Source: a virus. From it: DNA of 64,000 bases. A model generated the notes under the pieces. That model was not told the DNA's origin. It saw nothing but the letters and a program-made list of their open reading frames with translations, and did no database searches. The number at the start of each line of letters is the position of its first letter. Within the stretch, counting starts at the first letter, position 1. Below are positions 50,813 through 59,918 of the stretch, one piece after another. A program made the position numbers and the translations under genes. The stretch is from positions 1 through 64,000 of the IMG/VR virus record IMGVR_UViG_3300021960_000027; one strand, written 5' to 3'.

Positions 50813-50872
50813 GCGCAGTTAGTAGCGACTACCAGCAATGATTTGCACATAGGGTCTAAGGGGGGTAACATC

Positions 50873-52813
50873 TTGACCATGACAACCGCCGAACTCGTTT
50901 CATATCTTGATGCAATCGGCATCATCGCCAACGCAATGCCAGTCTACGAAGAGCGACCAGAGCAAAACCAACTTGCTCAATCTATTGAATCTGCGCTGGC
51001 AGACGAAGTTACACTGATCGCCCAAGGCGGGTGCGGGGTCGGCAAATCATTTGCCTCTCTTCTTCCAGCAATCGTGTCTCGCAAAAAGACTGTGTATGCA
51101 ACAGCGACCAAGGCTTTGCAAGATCAAATCGCCAACAAAGACTTGCCGTTCCTCTCCCAGCATTTCGATTTCAACTTTGCAATCGTCAAAGGTAGGTCGA
51201 ACTACGTCTGCATGAACGAAGTTCACAACTTGGACGACGAGTTATTGAAGTCTTCAGTCCTGAATAGCATCGAATCGAACCCAGACATGGAGGGTGTCGA
51301 AGCAGACTTTCCGAACATTGATATGGGTGAATGGAAAGACCTCACCGTTTCTGCCGAAGATTGCCTTGGCTCTGCCTGCCCATTTTTTGAAAATTGTTTT
51401 TCAGAGCGTGCCCGTCAGCGAGCAAAGACTGCCGACATCGTTGTGGTCAATCACTCGGTGCTTGTCTTTGATGCGCTCGTCGCTTCTCTGGGGGTGACCG
51501 CAAGCGGAGAGCGGTTGGGCATGATTGGCGATTACGACCAACTTATTGTTGATGAGGCTCACGAACTTGAGTCATACACAACGAACGCTCTTGGGTCGTC
51601 GCTTTCTGAGGGGACATTCTCTCAACTGTGTTCTTCGTACAACTCTGCGATGCATCGTGTTGATGAAGATGTGTCAAAGAGCGTTGGTCAAATTATGGAC
51701 TTGGTAAAGCGACTGTTTAAGTCTTTGCCAGAGGGACGGGTTACGTCTGAGTTTGCTGAAACCAAGCGCGGTCTTGTTGAGGAACTTTGCGAGTGCCTGA
51801 CTAACTCGGCAGAGAAACTTTCTCAGTCAGTACCTGTCGGTGCGCCGTCAACTGTTTCAAATCGCGTCAAGCAACTTCGGCGCAGGTTTGATTCGGCGGT
51901 GCAAAAGTTGCGTTTCTTTATTGATGGTGACGACGACAAGATTGTTCGCTTTGTAGAGATCGACCGAAACGAAAACGCCCGACTTGAAATTAAGCCCATT
52001 CACGTTGGCGAGTGGCTTAACGATTTTGTGTGGAGCCAATGCACTCCTGTTTTGATGTCTGCGACAATTCTTATCGATGGGTCACCGACATACATCGCTG
52101 ATCGGCTTGGAATCGAATCTGGTCGTGCTGTCGATTCTGGTTCTCCGTTTGATTGGAGCCGTCAAGGAATCTTGTATGTTCCGTCAACTGACGATATCTG
52201 TGAGCCACTTGGTGAGCGAGTTGCCAACTGGCGACAGCAGTCAATCAAGGTGATGGGAGAATTGATTGAAGAATCGGACGGGGGTGCGCTCGTCCTCTTT
52301 ACTTCGTACACAGATATGAAGAATGCGTATGAGGCTCTTGCTGATTCGATTCCTCACCGAGTCTTGATGCAAGGTGATGCTCCTGTCGTTCAACTTGCAG
52401 ACGAATTCCGCAAGGACAGGAACTCTGTTCTGTTCGCTACTCGCTCGTTTTTTACTGGCATGGACATTCAAGGGGATTCTCTCCGTCTTGTCATCATCAG
52501 CAAGATGCCGTTTCCCGTTCCAACTGAGCCGGTGTTTGAGGCTCGCTGTAGCCAGATTGAGCGAAACGGTGGCAACGCTTTCTTTGACATGTCTATCCCA
52601 GAGATGTCTCTTGTTCTTCAGCAGGGGTTTGGTCGGCTGATTCGCTCAAAGAATGATGACGGAGTCGTCGCCATTCTTGATCCTCGCCTGAAAACAAAGC
52701 GGTATGGCTCAACTGTACTGCGCTCCCTTCCCCCAGTTTCTATGACATCAGACCTGAACGTGACCAAGGCATACCTTCGCTCACTGTCGGGAAAAGATAG
52801 TTCTATGATTTGA
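50873..52813 (+). CDS. DinG/XPD-family helicase
   Basis: A 646-aa protein. TTG 50873 has GGGGGG about 7 nt upstream; ATG 50879 is nearly as good. Motif I is GGCGVGKSFASLL and motif II DEAHELE. The Fe-S cysteine set is VCMNEV, DCLGSACPF and NCF between motifs I and II. Motif VI is QQGFGRLIRS. Fe-S DinG helicases unwind 5'-tailed duplexes, R-loops and G-quadruplexes. It heads the replication block and could clear obstacles for phage replication. No exonuclease domain is present. Confidence 0.88.
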   Translation: MTMTTAELVSYLDAIGIIANAMPVYEERPEQNQLAQSIESALADEVTLIAQGGCGVGKSFASLLPAIVSRKKTVYATATKALQDQIANKDLPFLSQHFDFNFAIVKGRSNYVCMNEVHNLDDELLKSSVLNSIESNPDMEGVEADFPNIDMGEWKDLTVSAEDCLGSACPFFENCFSERARQRAKTADIVVVNHSVLVFDALVASLGVTASGERLGMIGDYDQLIVDEAHELESYTTNALGSSLSEGTFSQLCSSYNSAMHRVDEDVSKSVGQIMDLVKRLFKSLPEGRVTSEFAETKRGLVEELCECLTNSAEKLSQSVPVGAPSTVSNRVKQLRRRFDSAVQKLRFFIDGDDDKIVRFVEIDRNENARLEIKPIHVGEWLNDFVWSQCTPVLMSATILIDGSPTYIADRLGIESGRAVDSGSPFDWSRQGILYVPSTDDICEPLGERVANWRQQSIKVMGELIEESDGGALVLFTSYTDMKNAYEALADSIPHRVLMQGDAPVVQLADEFRKDRNSVLFATRSFFTGMDIQGDSLRLVIISKMPFPVPTEPVFEARCSQIERNGGNAFFDMSIPEMSLVLQQGFGRLIRSKNDDGVVAILDPRLKTKRYGSTVLRSLPPVSMTSDLNVTKAYLRSLSGKDSSMI

Positions 52814-52838
52814 CTCTGTCACACCCATCCTGTACTAT
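52810..52838 (+). promoter_or_regulatory. Sigma70-like promoter (leaderless geometry)
   Basis: TTGACT (52810-52815), 17 nt, TACTAT (52833-52838), then exactly 6 nt to an ATG at 52845. This duplicates the geometry at 808-843, including the same -35 hexamer. Confidence 0.65.
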
Positions 52839-52868
52839 TTGAATATGACACAAAAAGGAGACACCAGC

Positions 52869-53534
52869 ATGAATGCAACCACCGCCATCGAAGCCGTCGA
52901 AAAGGGCACGATTCCCTTTGGAGATTTTCTCCGTACGGTCGCTAAGAAAGAATCATCTGTTGAAACTTCTGTCGACCTTCCTTCACCAACGGTCATCTCA
53001 CCTGAGGTTCGTGCAGAAATTGTCAAGTTTGTTTCTGAAACTCTCGGAAACGGAATCACCCCATCTGAGCGTCGCCCGCTGACGGCAGAAGAAGTGGTGT
53101 CGCTCATGGAAGAGCGTTTGATGATTGACAAGATTGATTCAATCATTAAGGATCGCAAAGACTCTCATCGGAGTGCAATCTTCAACCACATGGACATTGA
53201 AGACGAGTCCGTTGGCAACTTTGGTGAGCGCGACAGCAAGGGTCATCTCTTGAACAAGTCCGCTGTCATTGCAAGTGGCACTGGCAAGAAGTTCACCCGT
53301 GAGATTCGTACCTCATCTCCTTCGCTCTCTGCGGAAGACCTTGAGCAGATGGTCAACGACCCATCGGTTGATTTCACTCACGACGACTACCTTGCCTGCA
53401 CCACTCAGGTTCGTGCGCTGGATGAGGCAAAGGTTTTGCTTCACCTTCGCAAGCGTCCAGAAATTGTTGACGCTCTTGCAAAGGCGACAAAGGTCGGCTC
53501 GCAAACGAGCGCACTTTACGTTCGTAAGGGTTAG
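52869..53534 (+). CDS. Hypothetical protein
   Basis: A 221-aa protein. ATG 52869 has AAGGAG 8 nt upstream; the in-frame ATG 52845 fits a leaderless start and adds eight residues, so both may be used. The protein is polar and helical with no recognised domain (EEVVSLMEERLMIDKIDSIIKDRK). It is the first gene after a host-type promoter and is followed by a double hairpin, so it is probably transcribed alone and early. Confidence 0.74.
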   Translation: MNATTAIEAVEKGTIPFGDFLRTVAKKESSVETSVDLPSPTVISPEVRAEIVKFVSETLGNGITPSERRPLTAEEVVSLMEERLMIDKIDSIIKDRKDSHRSAIFNHMDIEDESVGNFGERDSKGHLLNKSAVIASGTGKKFTREIRTSSPSLSAEDLEQMVNDPSVDFTHDDYLACTTQVRALDEAKVLLHLRKRPEIVDALAKATKVGSQTSALYVRKG

Positions 53535-53536
53535 TC

Positions 53537-53616
53537 CACTGGCGACATTTGTCGCAGTGCATTATTCTCGGCGTAGTGGGAGGTGTTTCAGTCTTCTACC
53601 TCCCACTACGTCGATT
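53537..53616 (+). terminator. Tandem hairpins, second with 13-bp stem
   Basis: CACT-GCGACA pairs with TGTCGC-AGTG (53537-53559). CGTAGTGGGAGGT (53572-53584) pairs perfectly with 53598-53610, followed by TCGATTTT. These separate the 52869 gene from the replication operon. Confidence 0.75.
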
Positions 53617-53641
53617 TTGTAGATCAGTCAGTGAGGGAAAT

Positions 53642-54004
53642 GTGAAGTCAGTAGAGCGGATGTTGATTCAGCCAGAGGGCATTGATCCATCCACCATGAT
53701 GTTTGAAAGTTTGTCAGAATCAGCAAAGCAACCGACGTTTACTACAGGAGAGGTTGCAAAATTATTCTTCGGTCGTTCAGTGCATTGGTTTCGTTGGAGA
53801 ATTCGTAAGGGCGACACCATGCTTGATGGAGTAGAGGTTGAAGTTCATCGCGATGAGTCAACAAAGATTCGTGCATACTCACTGAGCGACATTGAGAAGA
53901 TTGCTCACGGGCTGGCATCCAACAGTGCTATTAGCCCAACTCAACTGATTCAATGCCTTCGCATTTTGCGAGCGCAGGGAATCCTTCACGATTTAATTTA
54001 TTAA
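53642..54004 (+). CDS. MerR-like helix-turn-helix protein
   Basis: A 120-aa protein. GTG 53642 has GAGGGA just upstream and lies after the terminator; the longer frame would run through the hairpins. FTTGEVAKLFFGRSVHWFRWRIRKG is a winged-helix pattern, with YSLSDIEKIAHGL following as in MerR/excisionase-type proteins. It probably binds DNA and may regulate the replication operon or serve in its initiation. Confidence 0.72.
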   Translation: MKSVERMLIQPEGIDPSTMMFESLSESAKQPTFTTGEVAKLFFGRSVHWFRWRIRKGDTMLDGVEVEVHRDESTKIRAYSLSDIEKIAHGLASNSAISPTQLIQCLRILRAQGILHDLIY

Positions 54005-54014
54005 GGAGAAGCAG

Positions 54015-54590
54015 ATGGTTTCAGAATCACAGAAGTTGCCCGGACCGAGATGTAGAGAAATGGTTGACGGTGGTGTCATGTCATTTCCATGCATGCTTGA
54101 CTTGGGGCACATCGGTCCGCACGAAGCAGTAGAGGTTCCTGCGTCTGGTCGTCGTCGTCAACTTTGGCTTGAGGAAAATGTTTCTGAGCAACAGCCTGTT
54201 ACCGCAAGTCAGCCACAACAAGAACAGCCCAGCCCTAGCGTGGACATTAGGCAAACGGTCATTGACCTTTTAATGAATGATGCCAGTGTTCGTCAGATTG
54301 CTAACGGAGAGGTTTCTCATCCAGTATTAGACATTGAACACATCAACCCACAGCATGTGCGAGAGCAGGCTGTTATGGCTGTCCTCAATAATCGTGACAT
54401 TAATGCTCTTCCCGCGGCAGTTTCTTCTTGGGCGACGGGTATGGTTTCAATGACCAGCCTGTCTGCACTTTGGATGATGGCTCAAGAACACTTTAACAAT
54501 GGGCACTCCGCTGTTGTTTTAACAAAGGAATTCGTTGAGAAACTTGTTCCAACACAAATTCGACCAGCACAAACTGACGAAGGAGAATAG
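54015..54590 (+). CDS. Hypothetical protein of the replication operon
   Basis: A 191-aa protein with AAGGAG 6 nt before ATG. The N-terminal part (GPRCREMVDGGVMSFPCMLDLGHIGPHE) has a C-x-C-x-H pattern like small zinc modules in actinophages. A Gln/Pro linker is followed by a helical domain. It overlaps the next GTG (TAGTG). Position suggests a replication accessory role. Confidence 0.7.
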   Translation: MVSESQKLPGPRCREMVDGGVMSFPCMLDLGHIGPHEAVEVPASGRRRQLWLEENVSEQQPVTASQPQQEQPSPSVDIRQTVIDLLMNDASVRQIANGEVSHPVLDIEHINPQHVREQAVMAVLNNRDINALPAAVSSWATGMVSMTSLSALWMMAQEHFNNGHSAVVLTKEFVEKLVPTQIRPAQTDEGE

Positions 54591-55006
54591 TGAAACATTT
54601 CGACACTGAGTTAGACAAACAGTCTTCTTACCGCCGAGTAGTCGAAAAGGAAATCGTTCAGGAAGTAAAGCCTGAGCCACAGATCAAGCAGTCGTTTGTT
54701 GCGCCCAGCAACTCTCAGACTCACGCCTTTTCTCATCCAGAACAATGGAACTGGGAGCAATTACGAGATTACGTTGTGTCTCAAATTGAGCAACGCTTTG
54801 GGGCATTCCCACGCGATCCGGTAGTAGAAGCATCAATCTTTCGCTCGTTCTACGGTCGGTGGAAAGAGAAGTCTGGATTAATTGCTGTCGCGGCATTTGA
54901 GGCGCATGGTGGGTACTGGCGTTCTGCCCCGATTACGGTCAGTCGTTTTACCAAGGGTTCGGATGATTATTTTGCAAGCATCATTGCATCTAATATTTCC
55001 GCATGA
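54590..55006 (+). CDS. Hypothetical protein upstream of helicase loader
   Basis: A 138-aa protein from GTG overlapping the previous stop. A flexible N-terminus precedes a compact helical domain (WEQLRDYVVSQIEQRFG, EASIFRSFYGRWKEKSG). Directly before the loader, and overlapping it, it may assist initiation. No family is recognised. Confidence 0.7.
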   Translation: MKHFDTELDKQSSYRRVVEKEIVQEVKPEPQIKQSFVAPSNSQTHAFSHPEQWNWEQLRDYVVSQIEQRFGAFPRDPVVEASIFRSFYGRWKEKSGLIAVAAFEAHGGYWRSAPITVSRFTKGSDDYFASIIASNISA

Positions 55007-55830
55007 AACTCGCCCCAATCCCAAATCATATTTTGCTTCCGTCCGACATGGAGTTGAGACGGATTGCATCCAACCATCGGATTCGCAAACCAGATGACTG
55101 CAACACTTGTGGTGGTCAAAAGACTTTTAGGTTTTGGAACGAGGACAGAACAGAGGTAGTTGACTGGGAGTGCAACTGTGAGGATCAGTATGTTCTCTCG
55201 TTGTATTTTGCAAGCCGTGGAATTTCACGCAGGGACTCCACCATTTCTTGGGCTGACATGACCGCAGTTCCACAGGCAGGCATTGAGTGGCGAAACAATT
55301 ATCTTTCAAATGCAGATGCATTTGTTCGCAATGGGTTTGGTGCCGTTCTTATTGGTGATTCAGGAACTGGTAAGTCTGCATTGGTCAATCTCATGCTTCG
55401 CACACTGATGTTTTTGGGTTACGACGGATATTTCATCCGTTACCCATCTTTGCTTGATTGGGTTCCAAAGACTTGGCAAGACGAAGAGGAAGACCACTTC
55501 TTTAAGAAGAGGGTTGTTAACGCTGGGGTACTGGTCATTGATGACTTGGGTGGCTCAACTTCAGAGATTGAAAAATCTTCCCCAGAGTTTGCGATGAGGG
55601 CAATCGACAACATCCTTCGACATCGACTGAGCGTAGGCGTTCCAACATTTATTACATCTCGCCTATCGGCAGACAAATTGCAGTCAATCTTTGGTCAATC
55701 AATCAGCGACCTCATTCGTGAATCATCCAGCATTCATGTTCTTCGTGGAGAATCTTTCCGTCATACGGGGGAAGACCCGTTTGTTGCTGATATCAAGAAT
55801 GGTATGTCTCGTCCGGTGGTGTTTGGCTGA
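55003..55830 (+). CDS. DnaC/DnaI-type helicase loader
   Basis: A 275-aa protein starting in an ATGA overlap. The N-terminus has a zinc site (CNTCGG, CNCED). The AAA+ part has Walker A GDSGTGKSAL and Walker B VLVIDDLGG, then TSRLSADKLQ. It loads the hexameric helicase encoded by the next gene, which begins at its stop codon (TGATG). Confidence 0.88.
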   Translation: MKLAPIPNHILLPSDMELRRIASNHRIRKPDDCNTCGGQKTFRFWNEDRTEVVDWECNCEDQYVLSLYFASRGISRRDSTISWADMTAVPQAGIEWRNNYLSNADAFVRNGFGAVLIGDSGTGKSALVNLMLRTLMFLGYDGYFIRYPSLLDWVPKTWQDEEEDHFFKKRVVNAGVLVIDDLGGSTSEIEKSSPEFAMRAIDNILRHRLSVGVPTFITSRLSADKLQSIFGQSISDLIRESSSIHVLRGESFRHTGEDPFVADIKNGMSRPVVFG

Positions 55831-57137
55831 TGGCAACACAGTTTGAAAAGGTTTTCATTCAGCACCTCACAATTTCAGAGTCGATGGAAAAGATTGTGGA
55901 GATGGGCGTTTCTCCAGATGTCTTTGTCGATCACGAACTCAAGGCAATCTATTCATTCGCACTCCAGTATTGGCATCAGGATCATTCGGGTGGTATTGCT
56001 CCATCTTCGGATGCGCTTAAGACTCACTTTTCAAACGTGCTGGCAGAACATGAGATTGACGTTGAGTACGAGCCAGAAGATTCTTTGGAATGGTCGGTAG
56101 AGGCTCTTCGTGGTTCCTTTATTGACCGTCAGTGGCAGTCATGGGTGCGTGATTTTGCTACCGACATGTCAGGGGCAGACATTCTTGATAAGCCTGAGGT
56201 TTTGACCGAAGCACTTGACCGTCTTATGGGAATCCAAACTGCAATGTCACGAAAGACAGAGCAGGTTGACATCAGGGACGGCATGTCAGACAGGCTTACC
56301 GAGTATCTTCGTCGTGAGTCCGAGCGGGGCAACAATGTCATTCGTGGCATTCCGTTTGGAATGGAGCAAATCGATTCTCATACAAACGGTATTCTTCCCG
56401 GGGAACTCTGTGTTCTCGCGGCCGGTCCGAAAACGGGTAAATCGTTTATGCTCCTTTATTCAGCACTTCAGTATTGGAAGGCTGGTGGAGTGCCAGTCCT
56501 TTTTACGCTGGAGAACTCTGTTGAGATGACGCAAGACAGACTTGCCTGCATGGAACTCGGTATTGACGCTCGTCGTTGGAATCGGGGAGAGTGCGACGAA
56601 GGTGAACTTCAAAGAATTCGTGAGTGGACAGATGCTCTTCGCAACTCTGAGCGACCATTTTGGATTCTCCAGCCTGAACCCGGAAAGCGGACGGTCGACT
56701 TAATGATTCGTCAAGCGCGAGTTCTTGGCAACGCCGCGTTCATTGACCAGTTAACTTTTGTTGATGTACCAAAAGCAAGCGACCGCTCTCCACGGCACAT
56801 TCAAATCAGAGACATTCTCCATGACTTAAAGTCGATTATTTCTTCCGGCAATCGGATTCCATGTTTGATGGCTCATCAGATTAATCGTGAGGGAGTAAAG
56901 TCAGCAGAGCGAAGTGGGAAGTTGGAGATGTACCACTTGGCAGAATCTGCTGAGGTTGAAAGAACTGCCGACTGGGTTTTTGGACTTTGGCAGGGCGAAG
57001 GTTTGAGGCAGGCTGGTCGTGCGTACATCCAGATGCTCGCGGCTCGTCGTGAAGACCTTGTCGATTGGGAAGCAGTTTGGCGACCTCATATTGGTCAGAT
57101 TGCAGTCCGTGGTCAAGTAGATTTGAGTCAGGTGTGA
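55830..57137 (+). CDS. dnaB: Replicative DNA helicase, DnaB type
   Basis: A 435-aa protein. The N-terminal domain is short (about 130 residues). The RecA-like core has Walker A AAGPKTGKS (about residues 196-204) and ENSVEMTQDRLACMELG. The Walker B region is around NAAFIDQLTFV, and a later MAHQINREGVKSAERSGK corresponds to the H4 motif. SAEVERTADWVFGLW matches the DnaB C-terminus. It unwinds the fork with the primase and loader beside it. Confidence 0.9.
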   Translation: MATQFEKVFIQHLTISESMEKIVEMGVSPDVFVDHELKAIYSFALQYWHQDHSGGIAPSSDALKTHFSNVLAEHEIDVEYEPEDSLEWSVEALRGSFIDRQWQSWVRDFATDMSGADILDKPEVLTEALDRLMGIQTAMSRKTEQVDIRDGMSDRLTEYLRRESERGNNVIRGIPFGMEQIDSHTNGILPGELCVLAAGPKTGKSFMLLYSALQYWKAGGVPVLFTLENSVEMTQDRLACMELGIDARRWNRGECDEGELQRIREWTDALRNSERPFWILQPEPGKRTVDLMIRQARVLGNAAFIDQLTFVDVPKASDRSPRHIQIRDILHDLKSIISSGNRIPCLMAHQINREGVKSAERSGKLEMYHLAESAEVERTADWVFGLWQGEGLRQAGRAYIQMLAARREDLVDWEAVWRPHIGQIAVRGQVDLSQV

Positions 57138-58156
57138 CAAAATTTTCTCACCTTCCTGATGGCGAGAAAAAGCGTCTTTGTCTTGACCTGTTGCGTGAAT
57201 TCAACGCAAAGAACATTCGTGAATCGGGGGATGAGTTAATCCATTCCTGCCCTCTTCCATTTGGCATGCACAGAAATGGCGACTCAAATCCTTCAGCATC
57301 TTTGAACTGGCAGAAGTTGGTTTTTAATTGCTTGGGGTGCGGTGGCAAAGGCTCATTGCTTTGGTTCATCTCTGTCATGCGCGGAGAATCCACCGAAGAT
57401 GCAAGGGGATGGCTTTCCGCTCAAACTGGAGTAAACGGTGTTCAGGAAATCGGTGCGTTGATGCAGTTTCTTGATTCATTGAATGAGTCACCAGAGGATA
57501 ACGACCACTCGGTCATGCCACGCTACAACTCTCGTATCTTGGAACCGTGGCTGGTAGATCACCCATACTTTTCTTTTCGTCGCCTGCCAGAACAAAATGT
57601 CAAAGATTCAAAAATTGGATTCGATGGCTCAAGCATTATCATTCCACACTTCTGGAATGAAGAACTTGTCGGCTGGCAAGCAAGACGGTTAGTCAAGGAT
57701 CAGGGACCGAAATACAAATCGACCCCAGAGTTTCCACGGGATAGAACCCTCTACAACTACAATCGCCATTCAGACACAGTGGTGGTAGTTGAGTCTCCAA
57801 TGTCTGTCATCTCTAAGCGTCACCTCTTCCACCTAGAGGCAACATTTGGCGCGGCAGTTACCACTAAACAATGTTCTCTTATTGCAAACCATCGTGGTCG
57901 TATCATTTTGTTTTTTGATAACGATGAGGCTGGGTGGAAGGCAACAACAACGGTTGGTGATTGGCTTTGCCAACGTCAAAGCAACGTGTTCGCCGTTGAC
58001 AATCCGTACGCGGCTGACCCTGCCGACATGAGCGATGAGATGTTCAGCAGACTTGTATCAAATAATGTAGTACCGTATGTTCTTTGGAGCAGACCGTCTA
58101 GTTTAAAGGAAATGGATGATGGGTTTCACCAAGTACAGTCGTGGGAAAGTTCTTAA
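57134..58156 (+). CDS. DnaG-type primase (zinc and TOPRIM domains)
   Basis: A 340-aa protein. GTG 57134 overlaps the helicase end by 4 nt (GTGTGA). An N-terminal CHC2-like zinc finger (CPLPFGMHRNGDSNPSA and CLGCGGKG) is followed by a TOPRIM domain: VVVVESPMSV for the acidic glutamate, IILFFDNDEAGW for the DxD. The C-terminal helicase-binding domain of bacterial DnaG is absent. It makes RNA primers for the DnaE polymerase. Confidence 0.88.
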   Translation: MTKFSHLPDGEKKRLCLDLLREFNAKNIRESGDELIHSCPLPFGMHRNGDSNPSASLNWQKLVFNCLGCGGKGSLLWFISVMRGESTEDARGWLSAQTGVNGVQEIGALMQFLDSLNESPEDNDHSVMPRYNSRILEPWLVDHPYFSFRRLPEQNVKDSKIGFDGSSIIIPHFWNEELVGWQARRLVKDQGPKYKSTPEFPRDRTLYNYNRHSDTVVVVESPMSVISKRHLFHLEATFGAAVTTKQCSLIANHRGRIILFFDNDEAGWKATTTVGDWLCQRQSNVFAVDNPYAADPADMSDEMFSRLVSNNVVPYVLWSRPSSLKEMDDGFHQVQSWESS

Positions 58157-58259
58157 GAGTGAAGAAGAGTCATCCGATAATCAGGATGGATCAGAGCAAG
58201 AAAGACTCCAAAGAATTACGGATGCTCTTGCAGAAGACGGCGAGGGAACAGAGGACTGA
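58119..58259 (+). CDS. Possible small overlapping ORF
   Basis: A 46-codon frame from ATG 58119 (or 58116), with AAAGGA upstream, ending TGA 58259. The product is acidic (SEEESSDNQDGSEQERLQ). It overlaps both the primase end and the N-terminus of the next ORF in another frame. Its start signal is better than that of the next ORF. Only one of the two frames may be used in 58141-58259, or a frameshift could join them. Confidence 0.4.
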   Translation: MGFTKYSRGKVLKSEEESSDNQDGSEQERLQRITDALAEDGEGTED

Positions 58260-58884
58260 ACCCTTTCTTGTTGGGGGTCAGCCTTGGTTTTCTTCCAGCA
58301 CGGCAATAGAGCCACTTAGATTTGTTTGGGACACCAATAGTTTTTACAGAAGGCTCGGTGTTGAACCCAGCGCAACCCGTGGAGAAATTGGCGTTGCGTA
58401 TCGCGATAATCCGAATCGTGATGATCCCTACCTAACCCATATTGCCAAGACTCTAGTGGATAAGAGCATTAGGCTTCGTTACGACTGGACTCCACTCGGT
58501 ATGTTCTGGTCAGACGACCAACGGCTACAGCACGCCATTGAAGAGGCGTTAGATCAATCCGGTGAAATTGAATCCCTAGAAACTGCAACGGGGAGTGTTG
58601 CAGAGTGGGGATTTTTTGTTCTTGGAGTTGACCAAAACGATGTAGAAGAGTCTTCTGTTGTGCTGTGGCGAAGTGCGGTTATTGAGTGCCTATCTCAATT
58701 TACTGAAGTACCTCCCATCGCTGTTGGGATTGGGGCGCAGTCTTCCGACCCGACCATTGTGGTTCGGGACAAAAGAATTATTTTTTTCGCACCGAACATG
58801 CTTGACGATCAACTTGCTAGGCAGTATGCTTCAGATGTCGTCGCGTCCGTGGCGACAATCGACCCAGAATCACTCACCAATTAG
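58141..58884 (+). CDS. Hypothetical protein with J-domain-like helix
   Basis: A 247-aa protein; the start is uncertain because GTG 58141 lacks a good ribosome-binding site and ATG 58186 or 58222 are alternatives. FYRRLGVEPSATRGEIGVAYRD resembles helices I-II of DnaJ domains but the HPD tripeptide is missing. The rest is alpha/beta. Between primase and ssDNA-binding protein it may be a replisome accessory. Function not recognised. Confidence 0.62.
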   Translation: MGKFLRVKKSHPIIRMDQSKKDSKELRMLLQKTAREQRTEPFLVGGQPWFSSSTAIEPLRFVWDTNSFYRRLGVEPSATRGEIGVAYRDNPNRDDPYLTHIAKTLVDKSIRLRYDWTPLGMFWSDDQRLQHAIEEALDQSGEIESLETATGSVAEWGFFVLGVDQNDVEESSVVLWRSAVIECLSQFTEVPPIAVGIGAQSSDPTIVVRDKRIIFFAPNMLDDQLARQYASDVVASVATIDPESLTN

Positions 58885-58896
58885 GGGGTAACCAAC

Positions 58897-59820
58897 ATGT
58901 CAGATTTTGACTTCCGCTCAGGTGCGGTAGCCGCGAAAGAATCATCGGAGAAGAAGTCTCCAAGTGGCTCTGCGAAGACCGAGTATTTCAACCTGAAAGA
59001 TGGTGAAAGCACCATCCTTCGTTTCTTGACCGACGTAGATGAAATCATCACTGTCGATCAGCACACTTTTGTGTCAACTCGCCCTGCTCCATCTGGATAC
59101 ACCGGCAAGTTTCCTCAGGCAATGAATGCCATTTGCCGTCGTGACCCTGCATTCGGTGGAACCTACGCAGATTGTTTTATCTGTGACCACCTTGCAATCG
59201 AAGAAAAGAAGTTCGCGGCAAAGCCCCGTGCATGGGCACTCGCGGCAGTTCGTGAACCAGTTTACGAAAACGGAACTCTCGTTGGTTTGCGCGATGCAGT
59301 GCGTCGTGTTCCAGAAGTTATTGATGGTCGTGAAACAGGTCGGGAGATTGAAGAAAAGGCAGTCGTCATTGTGAACATGGCGTTCCATAACTTCTTCTCC
59401 CATGTCTTTGGGCATGCCAACTCCGCGGCAAACGGTGGAACCTTGCTCAATCGTGACTATGAGATTCGTCGCTCAGGTAGCGGACTGCAAACGTCATACA
59501 CCATTACTGGACTTGACAAGATTACGATGGAAGACGGCAAGATTTATGACTTGCGTGATCCCGACATCATGGCTCGCTACCGTCCATATCCTGACTTGAC
59601 TCAGATTCTTGTTGATCGTTCATCTGATGATTACTATGCACGGTTCTTTGATACCCGTGTGCCTCACCCACAGCAGGGTGCTGGCTCTTCATCTTCATCC
59701 CCCAGTGGTGAGCAAGGAATGCGTTTTGCAGTGAGCGCACCAACCAACGACATGCCTACTATGCCGACGAGTGCATCGGCAGAGGACATCATGTCTCGCG
59801 TAACTGCACGCAATGCTTGA
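58897..59820 (+). CDS. Single-stranded DNA-binding protein, gp32-like
   Basis: A 307-aa protein with AGGGGG about 8 nt before ATG. Conserved features are YFNLKDGESTILRFL, then CRRDPAFGGTYADCFICDHL (a zinc-like cysteine set), the central beta-domain and an acidic/flexible C-terminal tail. This fits large phage gp32-type SSBs. It protects ssDNA and coordinates the DnaE and RecA proteins encoded next to it. Confidence 0.82.
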   Translation: MSDFDFRSGAVAAKESSEKKSPSGSAKTEYFNLKDGESTILRFLTDVDEIITVDQHTFVSTRPAPSGYTGKFPQAMNAICRRDPAFGGTYADCFICDHLAIEEKKFAAKPRAWALAAVREPVYENGTLVGLRDAVRRVPEVIDGRETGREIEEKAVVIVNMAFHNFFSHVFGHANSAANGGTLLNRDYEIRRSGSGLQTSYTITGLDKITMEDGKIYDLRDPDIMARYRPYPDLTQILVDRSSDDYYARFFDTRVPHPQQGAGSSSSSPSGEQGMRFAVSAPTNDMPTMPTSASAEDIMSRVTARNA

Positions 59821-59859
59821 TTGAATGAAGGCGGTCATTTAATCAGGCAAAGAACGGTT

Positions 59860-59899
59860 TGCCCAGAGACACAAATCCCCCCCATCGTGTCTCTGGGCA
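59860..59899 (+). terminator. 13-bp hairpin before the polymerase gene
   Basis: TGCCCAGAGACAC (59860-59872) pairs perfectly with 59887-59899 around a 14-nt C-rich loop. No U-tract follows. It may cap the SSB transcript, giving more SSB than polymerase mRNA. It also argues that the polymerase starts at GTG 59919, downstream of it. Confidence 0.55.
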
Positions 59900-59918
59900 G
59901 ACCAACCAAGGGGGCGTT

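Noticed and set aside
52814-52840. CTCTGTC as a further copy of the phage promoter motif
   Set aside because: It lies inside the spacer of a good sigma70-like promoter and is not followed by TAAGAG.
57065-57133. Upstream extension of the primase ORF
   Set aside because: It overlaps the end of the helicase gene in another frame and lacks a ribosome-binding site. GTG 57134 gives the usual short overlap.
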